A stretch of 5,399 nucleotides of DNA, from positions 1-5,399 of the forward strand of contig JANWHO010000096.1 of the NCBI GenBank assembly GCA_025450375.1, written 5' to 3'. A program made the translations under genes and the position numbers. Under the pieces are notes generated by a model, which saw nothing but the letters and a program-made list of their open reading frames with translations, did not search any database and had not been told where the DNA came from. The first letter of the stretch is position 1. The number at the start of each line of letters is the position of its first letter. The stretch is from Chloroflexota bacterium (GTDB lineage: Bacteria; Chloroflexota; UBA5177; JANWHV01). This document shows, piece after piece, positions 1 to 5,399 of this stretch.

Positions 1-23
1 GGAGCACGGGTCTCCAGACCCGC
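1..23 (-). repeat. Palindromic repeat unit, copy 1 (at window edge)
   Basis: This is the first of four related units. It reads as a tail GGAGC followed by an imperfect palindrome around GGGTCTCCAGACCC. It matches positions 189-211 exactly over 23 nt. The unit probably starts a base or two before the window, because the later copy of the same orientation is preceded by TA. Strand is assigned by taking the units at 85 and 146 as plus. Confidence 0.85.
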
Positions 24-84
24 TTGATTGGGCGACGGGCCGGCGTTCGGGTAGTACGCCCGCGACCGGCGGTTGGCCGCGCCG

Positions 85-108
85 GCGGGTCTGGAGACCC
101 GCGCCCCT
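85..108 (+). repeat. Palindromic repeat unit, copy 2
   Basis: This copy has the 18-nt palindrome GCGGGTCTGGAGACCCGC, with 8-bp arms around a GG centre, followed by the tail GCCCCT. It is inverted relative to copy 1. It differs from copy 3 at one position in 24 (C at 105 against T at 166). The 61 nt between copies 1 and 2 are GC-rich, with small self-complementary stretches such as GCGG-TTGG-CCGC at 69-80, and hold no recognisable gene. Confidence 0.85.
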
Positions 109-145
109 AAACGGCACGTTGGCCACCGGATGTCCGCCGAAGCAA

Positions 146-170
146 GCGGGTCTGGAGACCCGCGCTCCTA
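146..170 (+). repeat. Palindromic repeat unit, copy 3
   Basis: This copy repeats the 18-nt palindrome of copy 2, followed by the tail GCTCCTA. It is a direct repeat of copy 2 and inverted relative to copy 4, with which it makes a long hairpin. A palindromic head plus a short non-palindromic tail is the layout of REP-type intergenic elements. No transposase is visible nearby. Confidence 0.87.
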
Positions 171-186
171 GCGCGAGGACATTATT

Positions 187-211
187 TAGGAGCACGGGTC
201 TCCAGACCCGC
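187..211 (-). repeat. Palindromic repeat unit, copy 4
   Basis: This is the inverted partner of copy 3. The two 25-nt units are reverse complements except for one mismatch (C at 163 against A at 194), and 16 nt separate them (171-186). The first 23 nt of copy 1 are identical to 189-211. In this orientation the inner palindrome has 7-bp arms, because the eighth pair is A/C. Confidence 0.87.
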
Positions 212-226
212 CACCGTGCTGTCGAG

Positions 227-249
227 GGCGCTCCTACCTCGGGAGCGCC
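227..249. other. GC-rich hairpin downstream of the hydrolase gene
   Basis: The arms GGCGCTCC (227-234) and GGAGCGCC (242-249) pair perfectly over 8 bp around a 7-nt loop. The hairpin lies about 40 nt past the stop codon of the leftward hydrolase gene. It could therefore end or protect the 3' end of that transcript. No T-run follows on either strand, so it is not a textbook intrinsic terminator. Its left side, GCGCTCCTA at 228-236, matches the tail of repeat copy 3, so it may be a decayed repeat. Confidence 0.5.
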
Positions 250-290
250 AGTCCGATCGCCGGCGCCTCCACGAACCCGATGCACGCCCT

Positions 291-1457
291 TCATAGCCCA
301 GCCGCGGGATTGTGATCAGGCGCCGTCAGGGCAACAAAGGCATGCATCCGGCGGGAGGATTCCTCGAACTGCCGCTGCTGCAAGGTGCGGGCCAGGGTGG
401 CTAGATCCTCCGCCAGGGTCGAGAGATCGATCCGGTTCGCTTCATTGATGCGGGCGATCCAGGAGGGGCGAATTACCTGGTCCCCATGCAACGCCCAGGC
501 GATCGCCCCAGCCATGCCGGCGATCGAGTCGTTATCGCGCCCGTAATTGGCGCCCCCCAGGACAGCTTTCTCGAAGTCTCCCCCAGTGACCACCAGGAAA
601 CCCAGGGCAATCGGCAACTCCTCGATGCTCCGTTCGCGGCTCGGTTGCCAGTCATCGCGGCCATTCCCGCGGTCCCGAAAGACCTCGGCGGCCCCATCAA
701 AGGGCCGCATGGCCTCCCGCAGGGGGCCAATCGCCTGCTGCCAGTCGGAAAAATCGCGGGCCCGCGTGGTCACGGCCTCGATGGCGGCGCCGGTCCCCTC
801 ACGGGCCAAGGCTCGCGCGGTGTCTACCACCGTCGCGATCGTGGCATCCAGCCTCAGCGCCTCGGCCACGCAGGCCGCCATAACGCCGGCCGCTTCCAGG
901 CCGTAGCTGGTCTGGTGGGCGCTAAGGATCTCGATTGCCTCGCGGTAGGCGGCCCGCGGATCACCGGCGTTCACGATCCCCACCGGGGCCGCGTACATGG
1001 CGGCGCCGCAATTGACCATGTTCCCCACTCCGCCCAGCCTGGGATCCGCGTTGGCCAGGCGCAGGCGCATCAGCAGCCACTTTTCCGGATAGAACAGCCG
1101 CTCGATCAGCGGGGCCTCGCGCCCAAGCTCGGGGATCCACCGCGGCTGATCCGCGATCTGGGCCACGATCCCGCGGGCGAAGCGGAAGACATCCAGGTGG
1201 TCACCCGCTTCCAGGTAGACGCGGCTGAGCGCCTGGACCATGTGCGTGTCGTCGGTGTAGCGCCCATCCCCCTTGATCGTCGCCGACGGCCCCAGCCAGG
1301 GCTCGGCGAAGTCCAGGATGTAGCCGTCATAGCGAGACCAAATCTCCTCGGGCCGCTTGCCCTCGGCGGGAGCGCCCAGGGCATCACCCACCGCCCCGCC
1401 ATAGAGACAACCGCGGATCTTGCGGGTGAGCAGGTTGGGGGTGCTTGCTGCTTCCAT
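291..1457 (-). CDS. ADP-ribosylglycohydrolase-family protein
   Basis: The gene encodes 388 aa, a usual size for the DraG/ARH fold (all-alpha, binuclear metal), whose members hydrolyse glycosidic bonds to ADP-ribose. The N-terminal motif is at residues 15-32 (RGCLYGGAVGDALGAPAE). The first metal motif, TDDT, is at 68-71. A GGVGN-to-HQTSYG region forms the middle, and the C-terminal metal motif GRDNDS is at 306-311, where most relatives have GGDTDT. Both aspartates (308, 310) are kept, so activity is likely. No signal peptide or membrane segment is seen, so the protein should be cytoplasmic. The ATG at 1457 is preferred because AAAGGGG lies 4 nt upstream. The frame could extend to 1556, but that stretch is promoter DNA and not family-like. 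The gene is divergent from a LacI regulator and sugar-importer genes. The substrate may be an imported glycoside or riboside, a nucleotide derivative or a protein; the sequence does not decide. Confidence 0.9.
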   Translation of the reverse strand: MEAASTPNLLTRKIRGCLYGGAVGDALGAPAEGKRPEEIWSRYDGYILDFAEPWLGPSATIKGDGRYTDDTHMVQALSRVYLEAGDHLDVFRFARGIVAQIADQPRWIPELGREAPLIERLFYPEKWLLMRLRLANADPRLGGVGNMVNCGAAMYAAPVGIVNAGDPRAAYREAIEILSAHQTSYGLEAAGVMAACVAEALRLDATIATVVDTARALAREGTGAAIEAVTTRARDFSDWQQAIGPLREAMRPFDGAAEVFRDRGNGRDDWQPSRERSIEELPIALGFLVVTGGDFEKAVLGGANYGRDNDSIAGMAGAIAWALHGDQVIRPSWIARINEANRIDLSTLAEDLATLARTLQQRQFEESSRRMHAFVALTAPDHNPAAGL

Positions 1458-1470
1458 GTTTCCCCTTTGG
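1451..1470 (-). promoter_or_regulatory. Shine-Dalgarno deciding the hydrolase start
   Basis: Read on the minus strand, AAAGGGG followed by AAAC precedes the ATG at 1457. It is the only good ribosome-binding site near the N-terminal family motif. It supports the 388-aa start over the upstream ATG at 1556, which would add 33 residues without family resemblance. Confidence 0.75.
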
Positions 1471-1480
1471 GCGCGTCCGC

Positions 1481-1509
1481 TTGACACGCTAGCCAAATAT
1501 ACGTATAAG
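1481..1509 (+). promoter_or_regulatory. Sigma70-type promoter for the regulator/transporter operon
   Basis: A perfect -35 TTGACA (1481-1486) and a near-consensus -10 TATAAG (1504-1509) stand exactly 17 nt apart. They lie in an AT-richer pocket between the divergent genes. Transcription would begin near 1516, giving a leader of about 57 nt before the regulator ATG at 1573. This is the strongest promoter-like sequence I saw in the window. Confidence 0.75.
1498..1507. promoter_or_regulatory. Candidate LacI-family operator (CG-centred palindrome)
   Basis: TATACGTATA is a perfect 10-bp palindrome with a central CG step, as is common for LacI-family operators, whose hinge helices kink the centre. 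It overlaps the -10 of the rightward promoter and sits just past the proposed leftward start. A bound repressor could therefore block both promoters. A partial direct copy, CGTAT, recurs 13 bp away (1502-1506 and 1515-1519). Assignment to this regulator is inferred from position and symmetry. Confidence 0.45.
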
Positions 1510-1542
1510 TTAATCGTATCACCGATGTGGAGGCGCTGGCAA
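1504..1542 (-). promoter_or_regulatory. Probable leftward promoter for the hydrolase gene
   Basis: On the minus strand a -35-like TTGCCA (plus-strand 1537-1542) is followed after 18 nt by TACGAT (1513-1518). The TACGAT is preceded by TGA, giving an extended -10 pattern TGnTACGAT. Transcription would start near 1506, leaving a leader of about 50 nt before the ATG. The -10 is only a moderate match, so this is less sure than the opposite promoter. The two promoters overlap. Confidence 0.5.
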
Positions 1543-1572
1543 CCATACCGGTACAACTAGGGAGCGGCGGCT

Positions 1573-2604
1573 ATGACGAAGCGGACGGCGGCCCATCTCC
1601 GGCGCCCTACCCAGGCCGATGTCGCCCGAGGAGCGGGCGTCTCGCAGGCCATGGTGTCGTATGTCCTGAACGACAACGCCGCCTTCGCCGTCCCCGATGC
1701 CACTCGCTCACGGATCATGGAGGTAGTGGAACAACTCGGCTACGTCCCCGATCGTCACGCCCAGATCCTGCGGACCGGCAAGACACGCACCATCGCCTGC
1801 GTGATCCCCGATATCACCAACCCGTTCTATCCCGCCTTCGCCCGCGGGATTCAGGATGTGGCCGAAGGGCGCGGCTACGACTTCATCTCCTACAACACGG
1901 ACGGTACGGCCGAAAAGGAGGCACGATGCTTTCGCTCGCTCCAGCGGGGGCAGGTCGATGGGGTCATCGCCACCCTCTTCCATCTCAAGGCGACCGAGAT
2001 GCAACCGCTGTGGGAGCACGGGCTCGCGATCGTCCGTTTCGAAGCCCGGCAGCCCCGGCCGATCGATGCCCCGGTCGACTCCCTCTATCTCGACAACCAG
2101 GCGGCGGCGTGTGCCATGGTGTCCTATCTGATTGACCGTGGCCACACGCGGATCGGGATGATCGCCGGCGATCAAGGACCAAGGAGCGCCCGCGTCCGCG
2201 GCTACCGTGATGCCCTTCTTGGGCGTGGCATGCCCATCGACGAGACCCTGATCCGGGATAGCGGCTTTAACGAGGAGGGTGGCTACCGAGGGATGACTGA
2301 ACTGCTGGCCCGCGCGCCGCGGCCTACCGCCGTCTTCGCGGCGAACGACTTGATCGCCCTCGGCGCCCTGGTGGCCGCGCGCGGGGCCGGGTTGCGGGTA
2401 CCGGACGATATTGCCCTGGCTGGCTTCGACGACATTCCGGCGGCCCGCCTGGTCAGTCCGGCCTTGACCACCATGGCCCAATCCGAGCACGCGATCGGCA
2501 GAAGGGCGGCCACGATGATCCTGGAGCGCCTGGACGGCCTGGTGCAGGGGGCTGGACGTTGCGAGGAGGTGCCCTACAAGCTGATAGTACGTGAGTCAAC
2601 CTGA
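1573..2604 (+). CDS. LacI-family transcriptional regulator
   Basis: The gene encodes 343 aa, typical for LacI/GalR repressors. The helix-turn-helix spans about residues 12-34, with recognition helix SQAMVSYVLN (24-33). The hinge-helix pattern PDRHAQIL (59-66) keeps the minor-groove leucine. The periplasmic-binding-protein-like sensor domain starts at about 73 (IACVIPDITNPFY). The family landmarks AAND (256-259) and GFDDIP (284-289) are intact. AGGGAG lies 8 nt before the ATG. The gene is first in the operon, 45 nt ahead of the binding-protein gene with no terminator between. It would thus be co-transcribed with the importer it probably controls, and is likely autoregulated through the palindrome at 1498-1507. 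The effector is presumably the imported sugar or a product of it. It could instead activate, but repression is usual in the family. Confidence 0.95.
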   Translation: MTKRTAAHLRRPTQADVARGAGVSQAMVSYVLNDNAAFAVPDATRSRIMEVVEQLGYVPDRHAQILRTGKTRTIACVIPDITNPFYPAFARGIQDVAEGRGYDFISYNTDGTAEKEARCFRSLQRGQVDGVIATLFHLKATEMQPLWEHGLAIVRFEARQPRPIDAPVDSLYLDNQAAACAMVSYLIDRGHTRIGMIAGDQGPRSARVRGYRDALLGRGMPIDETLIRDSGFNEEGGYRGMTELLARAPRPTAVFAANDLIALGALVAARGAGLRVPDDIALAGFDDIPAARLVSPALTTMAQSEHAIGRRAATMILERLDGLVQGAGRCEEVPYKLIVREST

Positions 2605-2637
2605 AGCCAGACCACCCGCGCCGAAACGTGATGAATG

Positions 2638-2652
2638 AAGGGATCCGCCATG
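2638..2652 (+). promoter_or_regulatory. Shine-Dalgarno deciding the binding-protein start
   Basis: AAGGG at 2638-2642 stands 7 nt before the ATG at 2650. An in-frame ATG at 2635 would overlap this site and has no comparable signal of its own. The shorter, 474-aa start is therefore chosen. Confidence 0.7.
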
Positions 2653-4074
2653 AACGATCTGAATGAACATAATGGTTCTACGATCGGACGCAAGGAGTTT
2701 CTGGGAACTGGGGTCAAGGTGGCGGCGGGAGCAGCCGCGGTAGCCAGTGGTCTGGGCGCCGTCGAAGGGATTGCCCGCGCGGCACGGATCGAGGTACGCG
2801 AATCGCCCGCGCCGGTGAAACTGGTCTGGGAGGTGGAGTTCACCGATACCACGGACCAGCAAGCGGTGATGCAGTATCTGATCAAGCCCTACCAGCAAAT
2901 CCATCCGAACGTGTCGATCAGCTACCAGTATCCTGGCGGCGGCTCGAACATCGACCAGCAGTTGGAGACGCAGTTCGCCGCCGGCGCGGGACCGGACTTC
3001 TATGATGAGAATGGCCCCTCCTTCATGCCTCCCTATATTCAGAACAATGACGCCCTCAGTCTAGAGCCGTACGCCAAGAAGTATGGTTGGCGGCAGAAAC
3101 TTTCTTCGTTCGCCCTGCAATCCAGCCTCTACAAGAACAAGCTGTACTACCTGCCGACCGAGTTCGAGTCGCTGCACCTCTGGTACAACAAGACACTGAT
3201 GCAAAAGAACGGTTGGAAGGTGCCAACCACCTATGATGAGTTGCTGACCGTCTGCAAAGCGATCAAGGACAAAGGGCTGATCCCGCTTGCCTTCGGCTTG
3301 AACGGCTATCTTGGGGCCTGGGACTGGTGGTACAGCTACTTCCTGAACGCCTATCTGGGCACCAGGAAGCTTTACAAGGTGCTGACCGGTCAGGTGCCCT
3401 GGACCGATCCCGATATCGCCACCGCTTTTAACATGATGAAACGCTTGTGGGATCTTGGCTACATCATGAATAAAGAGTCCTCGGCGGTTAACATCAACGA
3501 GAGTTGGACCATTTGGGGCCAGCAAAAGGCTGTCATGCGCATGGAAGGCACCTGGGGCTTCCAGCCGGGCTTGGTCTACGCCAATGCCAAGAACTTTCAA
3601 TGGGATATCGCGCCGCTGCCGACCTGGAAGCCCGGGATCGATTTCGCGCCGCCGGTAGGCATTGGCGAGGTGAACGCAATCAATCCTCGGAGTACGCATG
3701 CCGATGTCGCCGCCGATTTTTACGACTTCGCGTTTTTCCGCAACCGCGGCCAAATCTTGAAGTGGCTGCCAAAGCTCTCCAGTACCTTCCTCCCTTGCCT
3801 GAACTGGCAGCCCAGCGACTTTGGTAGCAGCTTTGATCCCCGCCTGGCAAAGGTGCTGATTTCCAGCAGCAAGGCGATGGCAACGCGATCGGCAGGCTAT
3901 CTCTCCTGGACCGCTTGGCCGGCGAAGACCGAGAACTATATGTGGAGTAACATAGAGAACTTTCTCTACGGCCACCAGAGCATAACCGACTACCTGCAGC
4001 AGGTGGAGAAGATCTTTCAGGGTGAGAAGGCGGCCGGCGCGCTGCCGCAGGTGCCGAAGCCAGCGGGAATGTAG
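2650..4074 (+). CDS. Family-1 extracellular solute-binding protein of a sugar ABC importer
   Basis: The gene encodes 474 aa, slightly longer than the usual 400-450. It captures the sugar outside the membrane and hands it to the permeases. The N-terminus reads GRKEFL (13-18), then an alanine/glycine-rich hydrophobic stretch (about 22-42) and an ARA-type cleavage region (42-45). This resembles a Tat signal with RK in place of RR. No lipobox cysteine is present, so it is apparently not a lipoprotein. The mature part shows features of the family: a beta-strand opening (KLVWEVEFTD), PDFYDENGP, LYYLPTEFESLHLWYNK, an aromatic patch GAWDWWYSY (222-230), and AVMRMEGTWGF near 295-304. The C-terminal third is again tryptophan-rich (YLSWTAWPAKTENYMW). 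Abundant aromatics suit sugar stacking. The ligand cannot be named; an oligosaccharide or glycoside is most likely. The gene lies 10 nt before the permease gene. Confidence 0.92.
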   Translation: MNDLNEHNGSTIGRKEFLGTGVKVAAGAAAVASGLGAVEGIARAARIEVRESPAPVKLVWEVEFTDTTDQQAVMQYLIKPYQQIHPNVSISYQYPGGGSNIDQQLETQFAAGAGPDFYDENGPSFMPPYIQNNDALSLEPYAKKYGWRQKLSSFALQSSLYKNKLYYLPTEFESLHLWYNKTLMQKNGWKVPTTYDELLTVCKAIKDKGLIPLAFGLNGYLGAWDWWYSYFLNAYLGTRKLYKVLTGQVPWTDPDIATAFNMMKRLWDLGYIMNKESSAVNINESWTIWGQQKAVMRMEGTWGFQPGLVYANAKNFQWDIAPLPTWKPGIDFAPPVGIGEVNAINPRSTHADVAADFYDFAFFRNRGQILKWLPKLSSTFLPCLNWQPSDFGSSFDPRLAKVLISSSKAMATRSAGYLSWTAWPAKTENYMWSNIENFLYGHQSITDYLQQVEKIFQGEKAAGALPQVPKPAGM

Positions 4075-4084
4075 GACACGTTCG

Positions 4085-5032
4085 ATGACTGGAGCCGAAC
4101 GGCTCGGCGTACCAAGCAGCGGCCGCGCCGCGATCACGAGAGGAGCACGCTGGCGCCGCTGGCGCCGCCGTGCCGTGCCATGGTTCTTTATCCTGCCGGC
4201 CGTACTTTTGCATCTGCTAGTGATCGGCGGCCCGGGAATCGCGACCTTTGTCCTCTCGTTCACGAGCTGGAACGGCTTTACCTTCGGCAAGTTCATCGGC
4301 CTCGCCAACTACCACACCCTATTCACCAATGATGGCACCGTCCTGCCCGCGATGCTGAACAATGTCAAGTGGACGATCATCTTTTTGACGATTCCCATTG
4401 GCCTTGGCCTGGGAGCGGCGCTGTTGATCCGGTCGATTCGCCATGGCGGCGTACAGATGGTCTATCGCACCATTTTTTATCTGCCGGCCACGGTCTCGGG
4501 CGTGGTGGTGGCTCGAGTCTGGCAATGGATCTACGATCCCTTCTACGGGATCAATACCCTCTTCGCGAGCTGGGGCTGGACCGGCCTAGTGCAGAGTTGG
4601 CTGGCCGATCCGAATATCGCGCTCTACGCGGTGGCCAACGCCGATAACTGGCGCTGGTGGGGCTTCGTGATGATTATCTTCCTGGCCGCCTTGCAGAACG
4701 TCGATCCCACCCTGTACGAGGCGGCCCGGATCGATGGCGCCGGCCGCTTCGATTTGTTCTGGCATGTCACCGTGCCCAGTATCCGGCCCACGCTGGTCTT
4801 CGTCGGCTTACTGACGATCCTTTGGTCGTTCCAGGTGATCGAATTGATCTACCTCATGACCCAGGGCGGCCCCGGCAATGCCTCGATGACGCTCTCCATG
4901 TGGATCTATCACCAGGCTATCTATAACTACAATCCAGGCTATGCTAGCGCCATCGCGGTGGTGATGACCGTGGGGCTCTCCATCTTTATCGGCGGATTTG
5001 TCTATTTGCGGTACAAGGGGTGGGACGTGTGA
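4085..5032 (+). CDS. Sugar ABC transporter permease, MalF/UgpA type (CUT1)
   Basis: The gene encodes 315 aa and an inner-membrane channel subunit. After an arginine-rich cytoplasmic N-terminus (RWRRWRRR, 22-29), about six membrane segments follow, near residues 32-58, 94-115, 128-148, 190-204, 236-258 and 286-308. The ATPase-contacting EAA loop is canonical: YEAARIDGA (211-219), then F and VPSIRPTL. The conserved TQGGPG follows at 259-264. The ATG at 4085 is chosen over an in-frame ATG at 4022, which lies inside the binding-protein gene and would add an arginine/cysteine-rich, unlikely start. AGGA, overlapping the upstream TAG stop, stands 8 nt before it. Its stop overlaps the next gene by 4 nt, so translation of the two permeases is probably coupled. 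It should pair with that second permease and an ATPase not seen here. Confidence 0.94.
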   Translation: MTGAERLGVPSSGRAAITRGARWRRWRRRAVPWFFILPAVLLHLLVIGGPGIATFVLSFTSWNGFTFGKFIGLANYHTLFTNDGTVLPAMLNNVKWTIIFLTIPIGLGLGAALLIRSIRHGGVQMVYRTIFYLPATVSGVVVARVWQWIYDPFYGINTLFASWGWTGLVQSWLADPNIALYAVANADNWRWWGFVMIIFLAALQNVDPTLYEAARIDGAGRFDLFWHVTVPSIRPTLVFVGLLTILWSFQVIELIYLMTQGGPGNASMTLSMWIYHQAIYNYNPGYASAIAVVMTVGLSIFIGGFVYLRYKGWDV

Positions 5033-5399
5033 GCGATAACCTCCTTCCTTCAGCGGCGAGGGCGCGCGCGGGGCGACCGCGCGCCCACCTCTGGGGGCGC
5101 CGACTGGCGCATCTGCCGTTGCTGTTGCTGACCTGTACGGCGCTCTTCCCCTTGGTGTTGCTGCTCGTCAATTCGGTCAAGTCGAACTTCGCGATCCAGG
5201 CGAACGCCTTCACCCTGCCGGATGGCTTGCACTGGGAGAACTTCGCCAACGCCTGGAGCGCGGCCGATTACACGCCGGCCTTCCGCAACAGCATCATCGT
5301 CACCGGCGGCACGGTGTTCCTGGTGTGCCTGTTCGGCGGCATGTGCGCCTATGGCCTCACGCGCTTTCAGGTGCCGGGCATGAACGTGATCCTGGTGTA
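5029..5399 (+). CDS. Sugar ABC transporter permease, MalG/UgpE type (CUT1), 3' end beyond window
   Basis: The second channel subunit is present only as its first 123 codons. It starts with GTG at 5029, which overlaps the previous stop as GTGA. AAGGGG (5015-5020) lies 8 nt upstream and the frame stays open to the window end. The N-terminus MSDNLLPSAARARAGRPRA is arginine-rich and cytoplasmic. Membrane segment 1 is at about 29-47 (LPLLLLTCTALFPLVLLLV), followed by NSVKS. The family's external region FTLPDGLHWENFANAW (61-76) and FRNSIIVTGGTVFLV (85-99) lead into segment 2, ending AYGLTRF (107-113). This is the characteristic MalG-side pattern; full members run about 270-300 aa. The EAA loop would lie beyond the edge. 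The pairing and spacing imply a heterodimer with the upstream permease. Confidence 0.9.
   Translation, partial: MSDNLLPSAARARAGRPRAHLWGRRLAHLPLLLLTCTALFPLVLLLVNSVKSNFAIQANAFTLPDGLHWENFANAWSAADYTPAFRNSIIVTGGTVFLVCLFGGMCAYGLTRFQVPGMNVILV
5060..5086 (+). other. Very GC-rich hairpin just inside the second permease gene
   Basis: GGGCGCGCG (5060-5068) and CGCGCGCCC (5078-5086) pair over 9 bp around a 9-nt loop. The hairpin begins about 30 nt after the GTG start. It encodes part of the arginine-rich leader (RARAGRPRA), so it may simply follow from codon composition. In mRNA it would be stable and could slow ribosomes or tune the ratio of the two permeases. Confidence 0.4.

Noticed and set aside
1..211. 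Possible CRISPR array from the repeated units
   Set aside because: The units alternate in orientation, spacings are irregular (61, 37 and 16 nt), and there are no uniform spacers or cas genes.
119..448. Rightward open frame of 109 codons
   Set aside because: It runs through two repeat copies and into the 3' end of the hydrolase gene, has a low-complexity Pro/Arg/Ala product, and no ribosome-binding site. I treat it as a chance frame in GC-rich DNA.
486..1484. 332-codon rightward frame opposite the hydrolase gene
   Set aside because: It is antisense to a gene with clear family motifs. Its product is rich in Gly, Arg, Pro and His with no recognisable domain, as expected for a shadow frame at high GC.
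1458..1556. N-terminal extension of the hydrolase to the upstream ATG at 1556
   Set aside because: The extra 33 residues do not resemble the family, and the stretch contains both promoters and the operator candidate. A good ribosome-binding site stands just before the ATG at 1457.
2605..2649. Separate promoter, operator or terminator between the regulator and binding-protein genes
   Set aside because: The 45-nt gap has no -35/-10 pair and no stem followed by Ts. ACGT at 2626-2629 is the only symmetric core and does not extend outward.
4149..4166. Tandem 9-nt duplication GCTGGCGCC in the first permease gene
   Set aside because: It is a short in-frame repeat encoding the arginine/tryptophan-rich cytoplasmic leader. 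Basic leaders of this kind are common before the first membrane segment, so no further meaning is claimed.
3061..4308. 415-codon leftward frame opposite the binding protein and permease
   Set aside because: It covers two well-supported genes on the other strand and resembles no family.

Overview
The window is a high-GC bacterial segment holding a carbohydrate-uptake locus. Its layout is a cluster of palindromic repeats, a leftward ADP-ribosylglycohydrolase-family gene, a divergent promoter region, and a rightward operon of a LacI-family regulator, a family-1 extracellular solute-binding protein, and two MalF/MalG-type (CUT1) ABC permeases. The last permease is cut by the window end. The host is probably a high-GC bacterium of the Chloroflexota (Thermomicrobia-like) or a similar lineage. 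This rests on GC content, gene style, and a Tat-like secreted binding protein with no lipobox. It is an inference, because no rRNA or phylogenetic marker is present.

Region by region: positions 1-250 carry four copies of a repeat built on an 18-nt palindrome, in alternating orientation, plus one further hairpin, with no convincing gene. Positions 291-1457 (minus) encode a 388-aa ADP-ribosylglycohydrolase-fold hydrolase with both acidic metal-binding motifs present. Positions 1458-1572 form an AT-richer divergent control region. It has a near-consensus sigma70 promoter pointing right (TTGACA, 17 nt, TATAAG), an overlapping weaker promoter pointing left, and a 10-bp CG-centred palindrome across the rightward -10 that suits a LacI-family operator. 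Positions 1573-2604 encode the regulator, 2650-4074 the binding protein, 4085-5032 the first permease and 5029-5399+ the second. Gaps of 45, 10 and -4 nt indicate one transcript.

The likely logic is as follows. The binding protein captures an unidentified sugar or glycoside outside the membrane and the two permeases form the channel. An ATPase encoded elsewhere or beyond the right edge powers it. The LacI-type protein senses the ligand or a derivative and controls both its own operon and the divergent hydrolase. The most notable biological point is this pairing: a hydrolase of the ADP-ribose glycosidic-bond family shares a control region with a sugar importer. It may therefore act on an imported small-molecule glycoside or riboside rather than on ADP-ribosylated protein. 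I did not find a clearly new multi-gene system. The repeat family and the hydrolase-importer pairing are the items most worth following up.
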